From VGBO01 sp964453335 (GTDB taxonomy: Bacteria > Actinomycetota > Acidimicrobiia > Acidimicrobiales > CAIXPF01): a stretch of 64,000 nt of DNA. Of the stretch, positions 35,577 through 44,641 are shown in pieces. The notes under the pieces were generated by a model that was not told the origin of the DNA, did not search any database, and was given only the letters and a program-made list of their open reading frames with translations. The stretch spans positions 69,280-133,279 of the forward strand of contig CAYVOK010000006.1 of the NCBI GenBank assembly GCA_964453335.1. The letters are read 5' to 3'. Each line of letters opens with the position of its first letter. Positions within the stretch are counted from its first letter, which is position 1. A program made the position numbers and the translations under genes.

Positions 35577-38206
35577 CCGGGGACGGCTCGTTCCGCCTCG
35601 ACGAGTTCCAGCTGCGCGCCATCGACGCGCTCGACGGTGGCAGGAACGTGCTCGTCGCCGCGCCGACCGGTGCGGGCAAGACGGTGGTGGCCGAACACGC
35701 AGTGGCCGCTGCCCTCGCCGCGGGACGGCGGGCCTTCTACACCACCCCGATCAAGGCGTTGTCGAACCAGAAGTTCGCCGATCTCGTCGGCCTGCACGGC
35801 GCTGAGGCCGTCGGGCTCTTGACCGGCGACGCGTCCATCCGGCCCGGTGCGGCGGTCGTGGTGATGACGACCGAGGTCGTGCGCAACATGCTCTATGCGG
35901 GTGCCGATCTCGACGACGTCGACGTGATCGTGCTCGACGAGGTGCACTTCCTCCAGGACGCGTACCGGGGACCCGTGTGGGAGGAGGTCCTCCTCCACGC
36001 GCCCGCCCACATCCGGTTCGTCTGCCTGTCGGCGACCGTGTCGAACGCCGACGAGCTCGGTGCCTGGCTCGACCTCGTGCGAGGTCCGACCGACGTGGTC
36101 GTCGAGACGGAACGACCGGTCCGGCTCGAACATCACGTCCTCGCGTGGGACAAGGCGAACGGCCGACTGCTGATGCTCCCGACGCTCGTAGGAGGCCGGC
36201 CCAACCCGGAGGGTGCACGGCTCGACAACGCAGCCGGTCCGCCGCGCCGACGGGGTCCCGGCGGCGGGCGTCCTCGTCTCCGCTTCGGTACGCCGCGACG
36301 TGACGAGGTCGTCGACCTGCTCGCGCAGAACGACCTGCTGCCCGCGCTCTGGTTCGTCTTCAGTCGCGCCGGGTGCGACGACGCGGCGCGGGCCTGTGTC
36401 GAGGCCGGGATCCGTCTCACCACGCCCGACGAGCGGGCCCGGATCCGGGTCATCGTCGACGGGGCTGTCGCAGGTCTCGCAGAGGACGACCTCGACGCGC
36501 TCGAGTTCGAACGCTTCGCAGGGAACCTCGAGCGCGGCATCGCCGCCCACCACGCCGGGATGGTGCCCCCCTTCAAGGAAGCCGTCGAGGCGTGCTTCAT
36601 CCAGGGTCTCGTGAAGCTGGTCTTCGCCACCGAGACCCTCGCGCTCGGCCTCAACATGCCCGCCCGGTGCACGGTGATCGAACGGCTCAGCAAGTTCACC
36701 GGTGAACGCCACGCCGTCCTGACCCCGGCCGAGTACACCCAGCTCGCCGGTCGTGCCGGGCGACGCGGCATCGACGACGCGGGCACGGCCGTGGTGCTGT
36801 GGTCGCCGTTCCTCGTCTTCGAGGACGTGGCGTCCCTCGTGTCGAGTCGTGCGTTCCACCTGCGTTCGGCGTTCCGTCCCACCTACAACATGGCCGTCAA
36901 CCTCATCGGCCGCTACGCCGAGGAGCAGGCCGACCGCACGCTCAACCGCAGTTTCGCCCAGTATCAGGCGAACGGGTCCGTCGTCCGTCTCGAACGGCGG
37001 GTCGACCGCCGACGGGAGGAGGCCGACCGGCTCCGGGACGAGCTCGGCGACGACCTCGAGATCGCCGTGTCCTACCGGGAGATCGTCGCTCGGCTACGGG
37101 CGGAGGAGGCGGGCGACCGGCGGCGCGACTCGGCGGTCGACGACGCCGTGGCCGCGTGCCGACCGGGCGACGTGGTCCGTCTCGGACATCTGACACTCGC
37201 CGTGTTGGCGGCGACCCGGCGCAAGGGCGGCGCGATGCTCCGGGTGGTCGACGCGCGCGGTCGGACCCGGACCGTGCACGCCGCCGAGTTCGCGGCTCCG
37301 CCGAAGGTCGTCACGAGGGTCGAGGTCCCGACTCCGTACGCGCCGCGGCAGAGAGCGTTCCAGGAGGACGTCGCGAAGAACCTCGCACGCACCCTTCGGG
37401 ACACCCGCCGACGCATGCCCGACGACGACGTCGAGGAGACGGTCGAGGACGTCGGGGCCGAACGTGCACCGGATCGTGACGATCTGCTCCGCATGCTCGA
37501 GGAGCATCCGCTCCACCGGGCACGGGGACGGGAGGCGCTCGTCCGGCTCGCCCAGCGCCTCGAGCGGGCGGAGGCCGACGTCGACGCACTGCGAGGTCGG
37601 GTCGAGGCCGTCGGCGACACCCTGGGGCGTCAGTTCCGTCGCGTCGTGGACCTGTTGCGCTCCCGGGGGTACGTCGACGGTTGGTCCCTCACCGACCGGG
37701 GTCGGGTGCTCGCCCGGCTCTACCACGAGTCCGATCTCCTCGTCGCCGAGGTGCTCGTCGCCGGACTCCTCGACGGCCTCGACCCTCCGGCGCTCGCCGC
37801 GGTCGCATCGTGCCTCACCTACGAGCACCGCAGCCGCGACCTCCCGCCGCCTCCCGGTCTGCCGGGCGCAGAGGCGGCCGAACGTTGGCGTCGGGTGCGG
37901 ACCCTCGCCGAGGGTCTCATGCTCGACGAGGAACGGCACCGCCTGCCGACGACCCGGCGCCCTGACGCGTCATTCGCGGCAGCTGCGGCGGCCTGGTGCC
38001 GTGGCGCCGCACTCGACGACGTCCTGCTCCTCGCGGATCTCTCGGGCGGAGACTTCGTCCGCAACGTCAAGCAGCTCGTCGACCTGCTCCGCCAGATCGG
38101 CCAGATCGCGCCCGACCCGTCGACGGCCGACGCGGCGCGTCGGGCGGTCCAGCGTCTCGAGCGGGGTGTCGTCGCGCTCGCCTCGATGACGAGGGCCGAG
38201 GCGTGA
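35573..38206 (+). CDS. helY: Ski2-like DEAD/DEAH helicase HelY
   Basis: An 877-residue superfamily 2 helicase: Walker A APTGAGKT near residue 32, motif II DEVH, motif III SATVSNADE and motif VI QLAGRAGRRGID. A C-terminal DSHCT domain (ESDLLVAEVLVAGLLDGLDPPALAAVASCLTYEHR) marks the Ski2/Mtr4-like group. Mycobacterial HelY occupies the same place beside tatC and pafC. RNA processing or decay is the likely role, inferred from the eukaryotic relatives. The ATG overlaps the tatC stop as ATGA. Confidence 0.92.
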   Translation: MTGDGSFRLDEFQLRAIDALDGGRNVLVAAPTGAGKTVVAEHAVAAALAAGRRAFYTTPIKALSNQKFADLVGLHGAEAVGLLTGDASIRPGAAVVVMTTEVVRNMLYAGADLDDVDVIVLDEVHFLQDAYRGPVWEEVLLHAPAHIRFVCLSATVSNADELGAWLDLVRGPTDVVVETERPVRLEHHVLAWDKANGRLLMLPTLVGGRPNPEGARLDNAAGPPRRRGPGGGRPRLRFGTPRRDEVVDLLAQNDLLPALWFVFSRAGCDDAARACVEAGIRLTTPDERARIRVIVDGAVAGLAEDDLDALEFERFAGNLERGIAAHHAGMVPPFKEAVEACFIQGLVKLVFATETLALGLNMPARCTVIERLSKFTGERHAVLTPAEYTQLAGRAGRRGIDDAGTAVVLWSPFLVFEDVASLVSSRAFHLRSAFRPTYNMAVNLIGRYAEEQADRTLNRSFAQYQANGSVVRLERRVDRRREEADRLRDELGDDLEIAVSYREIVARLRAEEAGDRRRDSAVDDAVAACRPGDVVRLGHLTLAVLAATRRKGGAMLRVVDARGRTRTVHAAEFAAPPKVVTRVEVPTPYAPRQRAFQEDVAKNLARTLRDTRRRMPDDDVEETVEDVGAERAPDRDDLLRMLEEHPLHRARGREALVRLAQRLERAEADVDALRGRVEAVGDTLGRQFRRVVDLLRSRGYVDGWSLTDRGRVLARLYHESDLLVAEVLVAGLLDGLDPPALAAVASCLTYEHRSRDLPPPPGLPGAEAAERWRRVRTLAEGLMLDEERHRLPTTRRPDASFAAAAAAWCRGAALDDVLLLADLSGGDFVRNVKQLVDLLRQIGQIAPDPSTADAARRAVQRLERGVVALASMTRAEA

Positions 38207-38814
38207 CCATCCGCCGCGGCGCACCCTGGGGTACACCCGGGCCGCTCGCAGCGGGAGCCCCCGTCGTGGTCGCCGACGCCGACCTCCACCGGCTCGTGGT
38301 CGACGCCCGCCGGCGCGGTGTGCCCGTCGGCGAGGTCGGTCTGCTCGGTGGCGACCTCTGCCGCTCGCTCGGGGGACCGGGCGACGCGGCCCGGCTCCGG
38401 GGACCGGACGCAGTGCGACTCCCTGTCGACGTCGTGCGGGTGGATCTCGACGACGTGACGACGTGGTTCGCCGCCCACCTGGTCGGCTGCGGGGGGCGCC
38501 TGCGTGGCCCGGCCGTGGTTGCGATGAACGGTGACTGGATGGGGGAGCTGAAGCTCGGACCACGCGCCCACCCCAACGACGGCCTCGTCGACGTGACCGT
38601 CGGCCGGGTGCCGTGGCGGCAACGACGTGTCGCACGGCAACGTGCCCGCTCGGGCACCCATGTGCCGCACCCCGCACTCCGGGAGCGGCGCGCAGCGAGG
38701 GTGGAGCTCGATCTCGGTGCCGCCGTGCGGGTCGTCGCCGACGGCGTGCCGGTCGGCCGCTCCCGCCACCTGGTGCTCACGGTCGAGCCGGACGCCTTCG
38801 TGGCCGTCGTCTGA
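38203..38814 (+). CDS. Diacylglycerol kinase (YegS-like) C-terminal-domain protein
   Basis: A 203-residue protein whose second half resembles the C-terminal domain of YegS/diacylglycerol kinases (AVVAMNGDWMGELKLGPRAHPNDGLVDVTVG, then VRVVADGVPVGRSRHLVLTVEPDAF). The N-terminal nucleotide-binding GGDGT motif is absent, so it is unlikely to be a kinase on its own. GTG 38203 overlaps the helY stop. This may be a lipid-binding protein or half of a complex; the assignment is inference. Confidence 0.6.
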   Translation: MTIRRGAPWGTPGPLAAGAPVVVADADLHRLVVDARRRGVPVGEVGLLGGDLCRSLGGPGDAARLRGPDAVRLPVDVVRVDLDDVTTWFAAHLVGCGGRLRGPAVVAMNGDWMGELKLGPRAHPNDGLVDVTVGRVPWRQRRVARQRARSGTHVPHPALRERRAARVELDLGAAVRVVADGVPVGRSRHLVLTVEPDAFVAVV

Positions 38815-38856
38815 GCAGCTCCCCGGGGCATCCGCGGGCAGGGACGGACCCCCTCC

Positions 38857-38862
38857 TATCCT
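38857..38862 (+). promoter_or_regulatory. Putative -10 element of the thyX-like gene
   Basis: TATCCT, 7 nt before GTG 38870; leaderless-type spacing. Confidence 0.5.
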
Positions 38863-38869
38863 CTGCCCG

Positions 38870-40489
38870 GTGACCTTCTATGTCGCCGAGGAGTTCACGC
38901 CGGACGAGCGTGATGTGCTTCGGCGGTACTTCACGGATCTCGACGGGCCGGTGTTCGCACTCGTGAACCTGCCCGAGGTCGTCAAGGGTGCGCTGTTCGC
39001 CCGGTACTCCCGGTCGCCGAAGAGCCTCCGACGCCTGTTCCTCGACGAGTTCGTCGGCGAGCTCGACATCACCGACGACGACGGCCTCGACGCCACGGTC
39101 GGCCTGCGTCGGGCTGAGGAGCTCTACGACCGCGTCTTCTTCGACTACGGCGACGACTCCGTCGCGCAGCTCGGCGGTGTGCACCTCGCGTGCGAGCAGG
39201 CGTCGAACCTCCTCACGAAGGTCCTCGAGTGGGGACGGCTGATGTCCTACCTCGAGCAGTCGACGCGGTACGTGAACTACGACGAGCGTCTCGGGGGGCG
39301 GTACCGGTTCCTCCGGGACCCCGAGATCCTGGCGTCGCCCCTGGCCGCCCGCTACGTCGGCACGATGGACCGGCTCTTCGACTCCTACGCCGAGATGACG
39401 ACGCGGATGGTGGAGTTCTACCGCGCTGCGATCCCGAAGTCGCCGGGCGATTCCGACTTCGTCTACCGCCAGGCGATCAAGGCGAAGGCGCTCGACGCGG
39501 TGCGCGGTGTCCTGCCTGCCGCGTCGCTGTCCAACGTCGGCCTCTACGGGAGCGGGCAGGCCTACGAGTCGCTCCTCCTGCGCATGCGGTCCCACCCGTT
39601 GCCCGAGGCGCGCACCTACGCCGACATGATCCTGACCGAGCTCCGCAAGGTCGTGCCGTCGTTCGTGCGGCGTGTCGACGTCGCCGACCGGGGACTGCAG
39701 TGGTCGGCGTACCTCGAGGACACCCGCGTCACCACCGAGGCGGTTGCGGACCACATCTTCCATCTCGACGCCGACGACGCCCCGCCGGTCGGGCCCGCCG
39801 AGGCGGAGGTCGACCTCGTCGACTTCGATCCGGACGGCGAGGTCAAGGTCCTCGTCGCCATGCTCTATCCCCACGTCGATGAGCCGACCTGGCGGATCAG
39901 GGACCGGGTCGAGGCGATGAGCGCGACGGAACGGGTCGAGCTCGTGCGGGCGTACGTCGGGGATCGGGCGAACCGCCGTCACAAGCCGGGTCGAGCGCTC
40001 GAGGCGACGGACTACCGCTTCGACGTCCTCGCCGACTACGGCGCGTTCCGCGACCTCCAGCGGCATCGCCTGATGACCGTCGAGTGGCAGCCCCTCAGCC
40101 CGAGCCACGGCTACACCCGGCCGCCGGTGCTCGACGACGCAGGCGTCGGCGGTGACTACGACGCCGCCATGGAGCGGTCGGCGCAGCTCTACGACGATCT
40201 CGCCGGCCTGTTGCCCGTGCAGGCCCCCTACGCGGTCGCTCTCGCCTACCGGGTGCGGTTCGCGATGCAGATGAACGCCCGTCAGGCGATGCACGTGCTC
40301 GAGTTGCGGAGCCAGCCGCAGGGGCACGTCAACTATCGCCGGGTCGCCCAGCAGATGCACGAGCTGATCGCGACCCGCGCCGGGCACACGGCGATCGCGG
40401 CGATGATGCAGTTCGTGGACCACAGCGACGGCGACCGGCTCGAACGGCTCGAGGCCGAACGTCGCGCCGAGCTGAAGCGCACCCGCTGA
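38870..40489 (+). CDS. Double-length ThyX-like protein (FAD-dependent thymidylate synthase family)
   Basis: A 539-residue protein built of two ThyX-like halves. The first half carries ALFARYSRSPKSLRRLF and, near residue 130, YLEQSTRYVNYDE; the second has DLQRHRLMTVEWQPLSPSHGY near residue 390, a degenerate version of the RHRxxS ThyX motif, then EQ-like helices. Canonical ThyX is about 230 residues, so this is twice as long. Whether it still makes dTMP from dUMP, CH2-THF and NADPH, or is a diverged flavoprotein, is unclear. The start GTG lies 7 nt from TATCCT. Confidence 0.8.
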   Translation: MTFYVAEEFTPDERDVLRRYFTDLDGPVFALVNLPEVVKGALFARYSRSPKSLRRLFLDEFVGELDITDDDGLDATVGLRRAEELYDRVFFDYGDDSVAQLGGVHLACEQASNLLTKVLEWGRLMSYLEQSTRYVNYDERLGGRYRFLRDPEILASPLAARYVGTMDRLFDSYAEMTTRMVEFYRAAIPKSPGDSDFVYRQAIKAKALDAVRGVLPAASLSNVGLYGSGQAYESLLLRMRSHPLPEARTYADMILTELRKVVPSFVRRVDVADRGLQWSAYLEDTRVTTEAVADHIFHLDADDAPPVGPAEAEVDLVDFDPDGEVKVLVAMLYPHVDEPTWRIRDRVEAMSATERVELVRAYVGDRANRRHKPGRALEATDYRFDVLADYGAFRDLQRHRLMTVEWQPLSPSHGYTRPPVLDDAGVGGDYDAAMERSAQLYDDLAGLLPVQAPYAVALAYRVRFAMQMNARQAMHVLELRSQPQGHVNYRRVAQQMHELIATRAGHTAIAAMMQFVDHSDGDRLERLEAERRAELKRTR

Positions 40490-40530
40490 ACCGGATCCGC
40501 TCCGCCCTCCCGGAAGACACCGTCGGCTCC

Positions 40531-40536
40531 TAGCCT
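40531..40536 (+). promoter_or_regulatory. Putative -10 element of the following helical-protein gene
   Basis: TAGCCT, 7 nt before GTG 40544; leaderless-type spacing. Confidence 0.5.
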
Positions 40537-40543
40537 TGCCGCC

Positions 40544-41053
40544 GTGACCACCGACCATCGCGAGGAACGCTCCGCACCGGAGCTGCTGCGGGACCTCTTC
40601 GTCTATGCCCCCATCGGGCTCCTCTTCGAGGCACCGAAACGCCTCCCGGAGTACATCGAGGCGGGAAAGCGGCAGCTCGCCCTCGCCGAGATGGTCGGCA
40701 AGACGACCGCCGGAGTCGTGGAGCGCCGCCTCGAGGCCGATCTCGCCCCGCTCGCGCGGACGGTCGGCGCGGCAGTGCAGCCACTGCTCGACCTGTTGGG
40801 CCTCCGGCTCCCCTCCACGGTCGACGCCTCGACGCCCGATCCCTCGCCGTCACCGACCGCCACCGGTACGTCGACGGCCGAGCCGGGTCTTCCCATCGAC
40901 GGCTACGACGACCTGCCGGCGGCCGACATCGTGCCGCGGCTCGCGGCGCTCGACCGTGCGGAGCTCGAGGCGGTCCGGGCGCACGAGAGCGCGCACCGGG
41001 GTCGGCGGACGATCCTCAACCGCGTCGACCAGCTCCTCGCACGGGCGGACTGA
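40544..41053 (+). CDS. Actinobacterial helical protein of unknown function
   Basis: A 169-residue protein: an N-terminal region with LLRDLFVYAPIGLLFEAPKRLPEYIEAGKRQL, a Pro/Thr/Ser linker and a C-terminal helix pair (DGYDDLPAADIVPRLAALDRAELEAVRAHESAHRGRRTIL). The C-terminal pattern recurs in actinobacterial proteins of unknown function, sometimes lipid-droplet or membrane associated; this is recollection, not a database result. It is followed by the GNAT gene after 6 nt. Confidence 0.65.
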   Translation: MTTDHREERSAPELLRDLFVYAPIGLLFEAPKRLPEYIEAGKRQLALAEMVGKTTAGVVERRLEADLAPLARTVGAAVQPLLDLLGLRLPSTVDASTPDPSPSPTATGTSTAEPGLPIDGYDDLPAADIVPRLAALDRAELEAVRAHESAHRGRRTILNRVDQLLARAD

Positions 41054-41059
41054 TCCGGC

Positions 41060-41560
41060 GTGGAGGCGGTTCGCCCTGCGTCGGTCGACGACGCGGCGGT
41101 CCTCGGTGAGCTCGCCGCAGCCTGCCGCTCCGAGCTCGAGGGTCGGCGAGGAGGTCGCCTGTGGTCCGTGCACGAGGCCGACCCTGACCTCGCCGGCACG
41201 CTCGTCGCCGCCCTCGGCGACCCGGATTGGCGGATCGTCGTCGGGACGTGGTGCGACGTCGTCGTCGCCGCAGGTGCCGTGCGACGCGTCCCGCTCCGCG
41301 ATGGCTCGACGCTCGGGGTCGTGGAGTTGCTCCACGTCGCCGAAGAGTTCCGGGAGGTGTCCGTCGGTGAGGTCGTCATGGACGACCTGCTCGACTGGGC
41401 ACGTGCTGCGGGGTGCCGCGCGGTCGACGCCCTCGCGCTGCCCGGGATGCGCGAGACGAAGAACTTCTTCGAGCGGTTCGGCATGAAGGCCCGTTCGCTC
41501 CGGATCGCGATCGACCTCGACGACCAGTCGCAGACGGGCGAGGGTGACGACGAACTCTGA
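41060..41560 (+). CDS. GNAT family N-acetyltransferase
   Basis: A 166-residue protein with the GCN5-type fold: VRPASVDDAAVLGELA at the N-terminus, a beta strand (DVVVAAGAVRRVP), LLHVAEEFREVSVGEVVMDDLLDWARAAGC (acetyl-CoA loop region) and a final NFFERFGMKARSLRI. No substrate can be inferred. Its last 17 nt overlap the start of the Nudix gene. Confidence 0.82.
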   Translation: MEAVRPASVDDAAVLGELAAACRSELEGRRGGRLWSVHEADPDLAGTLVAALGDPDWRIVVGTWCDVVVAAGAVRRVPLRDGSTLGVVELLHVAEEFREVSVGEVVMDDLLDWARAAGCRAVDALALPGMRETKNFFERFGMKARSLRIAIDLDDQSQTGEGDDEL

Positions 41561-42029
41561 GCCGGCGGACGACCGGCGGCACGGAGGTCGACCGGAGATC
41601 GGGGTCGGTGCCGTGGTCGTGCGGGACGGCGCCCTGCTCATGATCCGACGGGGCAGACCCCCGGCTGCGGGGTCGTGGTCGGTCCCGGGCGGTCGGGTCG
41701 AGCGAGGTGAGACGCTCGAGGCGGCGCTGGTGCGCGAGGTCGCCGAGGAGTGCGGTATCGAGGTCCGCTGCACGCGTTTCCTCGGTTGGGTCGAACGCAT
41801 CGCCCCCGATCGGCACGACGTGATCATCGACTTCGTCGTCGAGCAGGTCGGCGACGATCCGGTCCGGGCCGGGGACGATGCCGTCGATGCCCGCTGGGTC
41901 CCGCTCCCTGAGGTCGAACAACTCGACCTGGTTCCCGGGCTCGGGGCATTCCTGCGGGAGCACGGTGTGCTGGGGGAGCGGAACGGGCTCCCGGGGGCGT
42001 CGGGCGAACCGGTACGCTCGCCGTCGTGA
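41544..42029 (+). CDS. Nudix hydrolase
   Basis: A 161-residue protein with a complete Nudix box, GGRVERGETLEAALVREVAEECGIEV, matching Gx5Ex7REUxEExGU. It hydrolyses a nucleoside diphosphate linked to some moiety; the substrate is unknown. Its GTG lies inside the 3' end of the GNAT gene and its stop overlaps the next small gene as GTGA, so three genes are coupled. Confidence 0.88.
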   Translation: MTTNSEPADDRRHGGRPEIGVGAVVVRDGALLMIRRGRPPAAGSWSVPGGRVERGETLEAALVREVAEECGIEVRCTRFLGWVERIAPDRHDVIIDFVVEQVGDDPVRAGDDAVDARWVPLPEVEQLDLVPGLGAFLREHGVLGERNGLPGASGEPVRSPS

Positions 42030-42220
42030 CCATCGACGGCGGAAGGCTGCAGTGTCCCTACTGCGGGGACTACGGCGTCGACCGGATGTACCTGGCCTCG
42101 GTCCGCCTCGACTCGTGCGCGTGCAACGGCTGCGGGGCGCGCTGGGACGAGGACCGCGATACGGGGACGTTCCGGGGCCGGGCGAGCCGGCAGTCGATCA
42201 TGACTCCTCGGAGTCGCTGA
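42026..42220 (+). CDS. Small zinc-ribbon protein
   Basis: A 64-residue protein with CPYC at residues 10-13 and CNGC near residue 34, followed by an Arg/Ser tail. The two knuckles would bind one zinc. The 3' end overlaps the convergent Arg/Gly-rich gene by 23 nt. Function unknown. It is coupled to the Nudix hydrolase and may be an accessory. Confidence 0.65.
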   Translation: MTIDGGRLQCPYCGDYGVDRMYLASVRLDSCACNGCGARWDEDRDTGTFRGRASRQSIMTPRSR

Positions 42221-43604
42221 CTTCGGCCGAAGGCTCTGTCGCCGCGGCCACCTCTGCCGCTGCCGCTGCCGTCTCCGCTGCTCCGGCCTCGACCTCGCCT
42301 GCGGGGGTGGGGGCATCCTCCGCCGGAGCCGCGGCGGGTGCCTTCGGCGCGGCGCCCGGTCGAACGGGCTTGCCGCGGCGACGGGTCGCGCCGGTTCCGG
42401 GAGCCGGCGTGACGCCGAAGAGGGCTGCGATCTCGGGGAGGCGATCGGCGACCTTGCGCACCGCGGCGACGAGCTCGTCGTCGGGCTGCTCCGGCACGGC
42501 GGCGGGCGTGACCCGAGTCCGGACGGGGGAGTGGGCGAGGGCGTCGAGGAGGGTCACCCACCGCTGGGTGGTGATCTCCGGCGTGAACGACGCCGTCGTC
42601 GCCGCGGCGAGCGCGGTGGCGAGTTCCTCGGGGATCGGCGAGCCCGCCTTGGGCGGTCGGGCGCTGCGACGCAGGGCGGCCACCACACGACCGCCGCGCA
42701 CCAGCTCGCCGAGCTCGCCGAGCCAGGCCTCCTGCTCGGCGTCGACCCGGCGGGTGAGGGCGGTCCGGAGATGTTCGGCGAGAGCTCTGGTCTCGTCGTC
42801 CCGGGCCGAACCCTCCGACGCCACGACGACGGAACGAAGGTCCCGCAGGTCGAGGTCCTCGACGTCACGGAGCGCAGCCTCGGCACGGTCGCGCCACTCG
42901 GCGTCACGCACCCTCGGCCAGAGGCGTTCGGCGAGCGTGAGAAGCGGTCCCGGGTCGATCACCGGTCGGCCCTCGGCCTTGGCAGTGTCGTTCTGACGCT
43001 CGAGCGCCGTGCGCACGGCAGGCACGCCACCTCGCACGAGTTCCTCGGCGATGGGGCGCTCCGCATCTGCCAGCCCGGCGAGCACCGCATCGCGGTGCAC
43101 CCGACCCGGACGCAGGCGGCGGGCCTTGGGTCGCTGGTCGACCGGCGCGGCCTCTCGCGGCCGACGGTCGCCGTCTCGGCGCGGGCCGCCACCGGGGCGT
43201 GCCCCGCCCCGGCGGTCGTCCGGTCCGCCACGGCGGTCGCGCCGCTCGCCGCCACGTTCACCGCGGTCGCCACGGCCGGGTCGGTCGCGCCGGTCCCCGT
43301 CGCGTCGGCCGCCCCGCTTGGGGGCGAGGGTCGTGGTGACGAGCTGTTCGTCGTCGCGCGGTCGCCCGATGATCTCGATGCGCTTCGGTTCGGGCCGTGC
43401 CCCCTTCGGGGCCTGGACGGCTGTGACCGTGATGCCGTCGATGTCGAGTTCGACCTCGGCCTTCACGACGGTGCCGACGCTCACGCCCTCGGGGAGGAGT
43501 GCACCGTCGAGGGTGCCGCGAGGCTCCTTCGCCCCGGCCGCACGCCAGGTCCAGTTGCCGTCGTCACGGCGACTCGTCAGCTCGACGTCGATTCTGCGGG
43601 GCAT
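42198..43604 (-). CDS. Arg/Gly-rich protein with conserved helical C-terminal region
   Basis: A 468-residue protein in three parts. Residues 1-85 form a beta-rich domain (RRIDVELTSRRDDGNWTWRAAGAKEPRG...VVKAEVELDIDGITVTAV). Residues about 95-160 are low-complexity Arg/Gly/Asp (RDRPGRGDRGERGGERRDRR...), like RGG RNA-binding tracts. The remainder is helical with an Ala/Glu tail. I recognise it as a conserved actinobacterial type but know no function; RNA binding is inference from the RGG tract. ATG 43604 sits 8 nt from a minus-strand TACCCT. Codon use looks normal. Confidence 0.7.
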   Translation of the reverse strand: MPRRIDVELTSRRDDGNWTWRAAGAKEPRGTLDGALLPEGVSVGTVVKAEVELDIDGITVTAVQAPKGARPEPKRIEIIGRPRDDEQLVTTTLAPKRGGRRDGDRRDRPGRGDRGERGGERRDRRGGPDDRRGGARPGGGPRRDGDRRPREAAPVDQRPKARRLRPGRVHRDAVLAGLADAERPIAEELVRGGVPAVRTALERQNDTAKAEGRPVIDPGPLLTLAERLWPRVRDAEWRDRAEAALRDVEDLDLRDLRSVVVASEGSARDDETRALAEHLRTALTRRVDAEQEAWLGELGELVRGGRVVAALRRSARPPKAGSPIPEELATALAAATTASFTPEITTQRWVTLLDALAHSPVRTRVTPAAVPEQPDDELVAAVRKVADRLPEIAALFGVTPAPGTGATRRRGKPVRPGAAPKAPAAAPAEDAPTPAGEVEAGAAETAAAAAEVAAATEPSAEVSDSEES

Positions 43605-43612
43605 GGCGACGC

Positions 43613-43618
43613 AGGGTA
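43613..43618 (-). promoter_or_regulatory. Putative -10 element of the Arg/Gly-rich gene
   Basis: TACCCT on the minus strand, 8 nt before ATG 43604; leaderless-type spacing. Confidence 0.45.
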
Positions 43619-43668
43619 GTGGAACCGCCCGCGCGGTCCCATCCGGCCCGCCCCGGCTCCGGGCTCCC

Positions 43669-44550
43669 TCAGTCCTCGATGGTGAGGATCTCGACGCCTC
43701 CATCGGTCACGAGGACCGTGTGCTCGAACTGTGCCGACCTGCTGCGGTCGGCGGTCACCGCCGTCCACCCGTCGTCCCAGATCTCCTCGCGGTGGTCGCC
43801 CTCGGTGATCATCGGCTCGATCGTGAAGGTCATGCCGGGCTGCATCACGAGGCGTGCCCGCGGCGTGAAGTAGTGCGGGACCTCGATGTCGGTGTGGAAC
43901 TCCTCACCGATCCCGTGCCCGACGAAGGTCCGGACGACGCCGAAGCCGTGGGCGTGCGCGTGGTCCTCGATCGCACGACCGATGTCGGAGATCGGTCGGC
44001 CGGGACGCACTGCGGCGATCCCGAGCTCGAGACAGGTCTTCGTCTCGGTGACGAGTCGGCGGCCGGCGGCGTCGACCTCGCCGACGAGGAACGTGGCGTT
44101 GCAGTCACCGTGCACGCCCTCGCGGTAAACGGTGACGTCGATGTTGACGATGTCGCCGTCCCGCAGCTGGCGGGAGTCCGGGATCCCGTGGCAGATGACC
44201 TCGTTCACCGAGGTGCAGATCGACTTCGGGAACCCGCTGTAGTTGAGGGGGCTCGGGTAGGCGCCCGCCTCGACGGCGAGTCGGTGGGCGATGGCGTCGA
44301 GTTCGTCGGTGGTCACGCCGACGGCTACCGCCTCACCGGTGCGGCGCAGGATCTCGGCCGCGAGACGACCGGTGCGACGCATGCGTTCGACGACCGCTGG
44401 CGACTTCACCCGGGCCTCGCCCCGCCGTGAGCCGGTGCCGTCGAGTGCGTAGCGGGGCCGTGCGATCTCCTCGGGGACGAGCCGCGGCGGACCGATCCGT
44501 CCGGGTCGAACGGTGCCCGTCCGATTGGAGCGCGGGAGGCGCAGGGTCAC
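43669..44550 (-). CDS. map: Methionine aminopeptidase
   Basis: A 293-residue type I enzyme that removes initiator Met. The metal ligands are visible: DIVNIDVTVYREGVHGDC (two Asp), FVGHGIGEEFHT (His), FTIEPMI (Glu) and QFEHTVLV (Glu). About 45 residues precede the catalytic core, resembling the extended actinobacterial MapB. AAGGA lies 8 nt before GTG 44550. Confidence 0.93.
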   Translation of the reverse strand: MTLRLPRSNRTGTVRPGRIGPPRLVPEEIARPRYALDGTGSRRGEARVKSPAVVERMRRTGRLAAEILRRTGEAVAVGVTTDELDAIAHRLAVEAGAYPSPLNYSGFPKSICTSVNEVICHGIPDSRQLRDGDIVNIDVTVYREGVHGDCNATFLVGEVDAAGRRLVTETKTCLELGIAAVRPGRPISDIGRAIEDHAHAHGFGVVRTFVGHGIGEEFHTDIEVPHYFTPRARLVMQPGMTFTIEPMITEGDHREEIWDDGWTAVTADRSRSAQFEHTVLVTDGGVEILTIED

Positions 44551-44641
44551 GGTGGTCGTCCTTCGTCGCAGGTTCGCCGACCGGGTGAGGGTACCTGTTC
44601 GACCGCCCACTGCGGCCGGTCGTGCACGAGGGACGGAGGGG

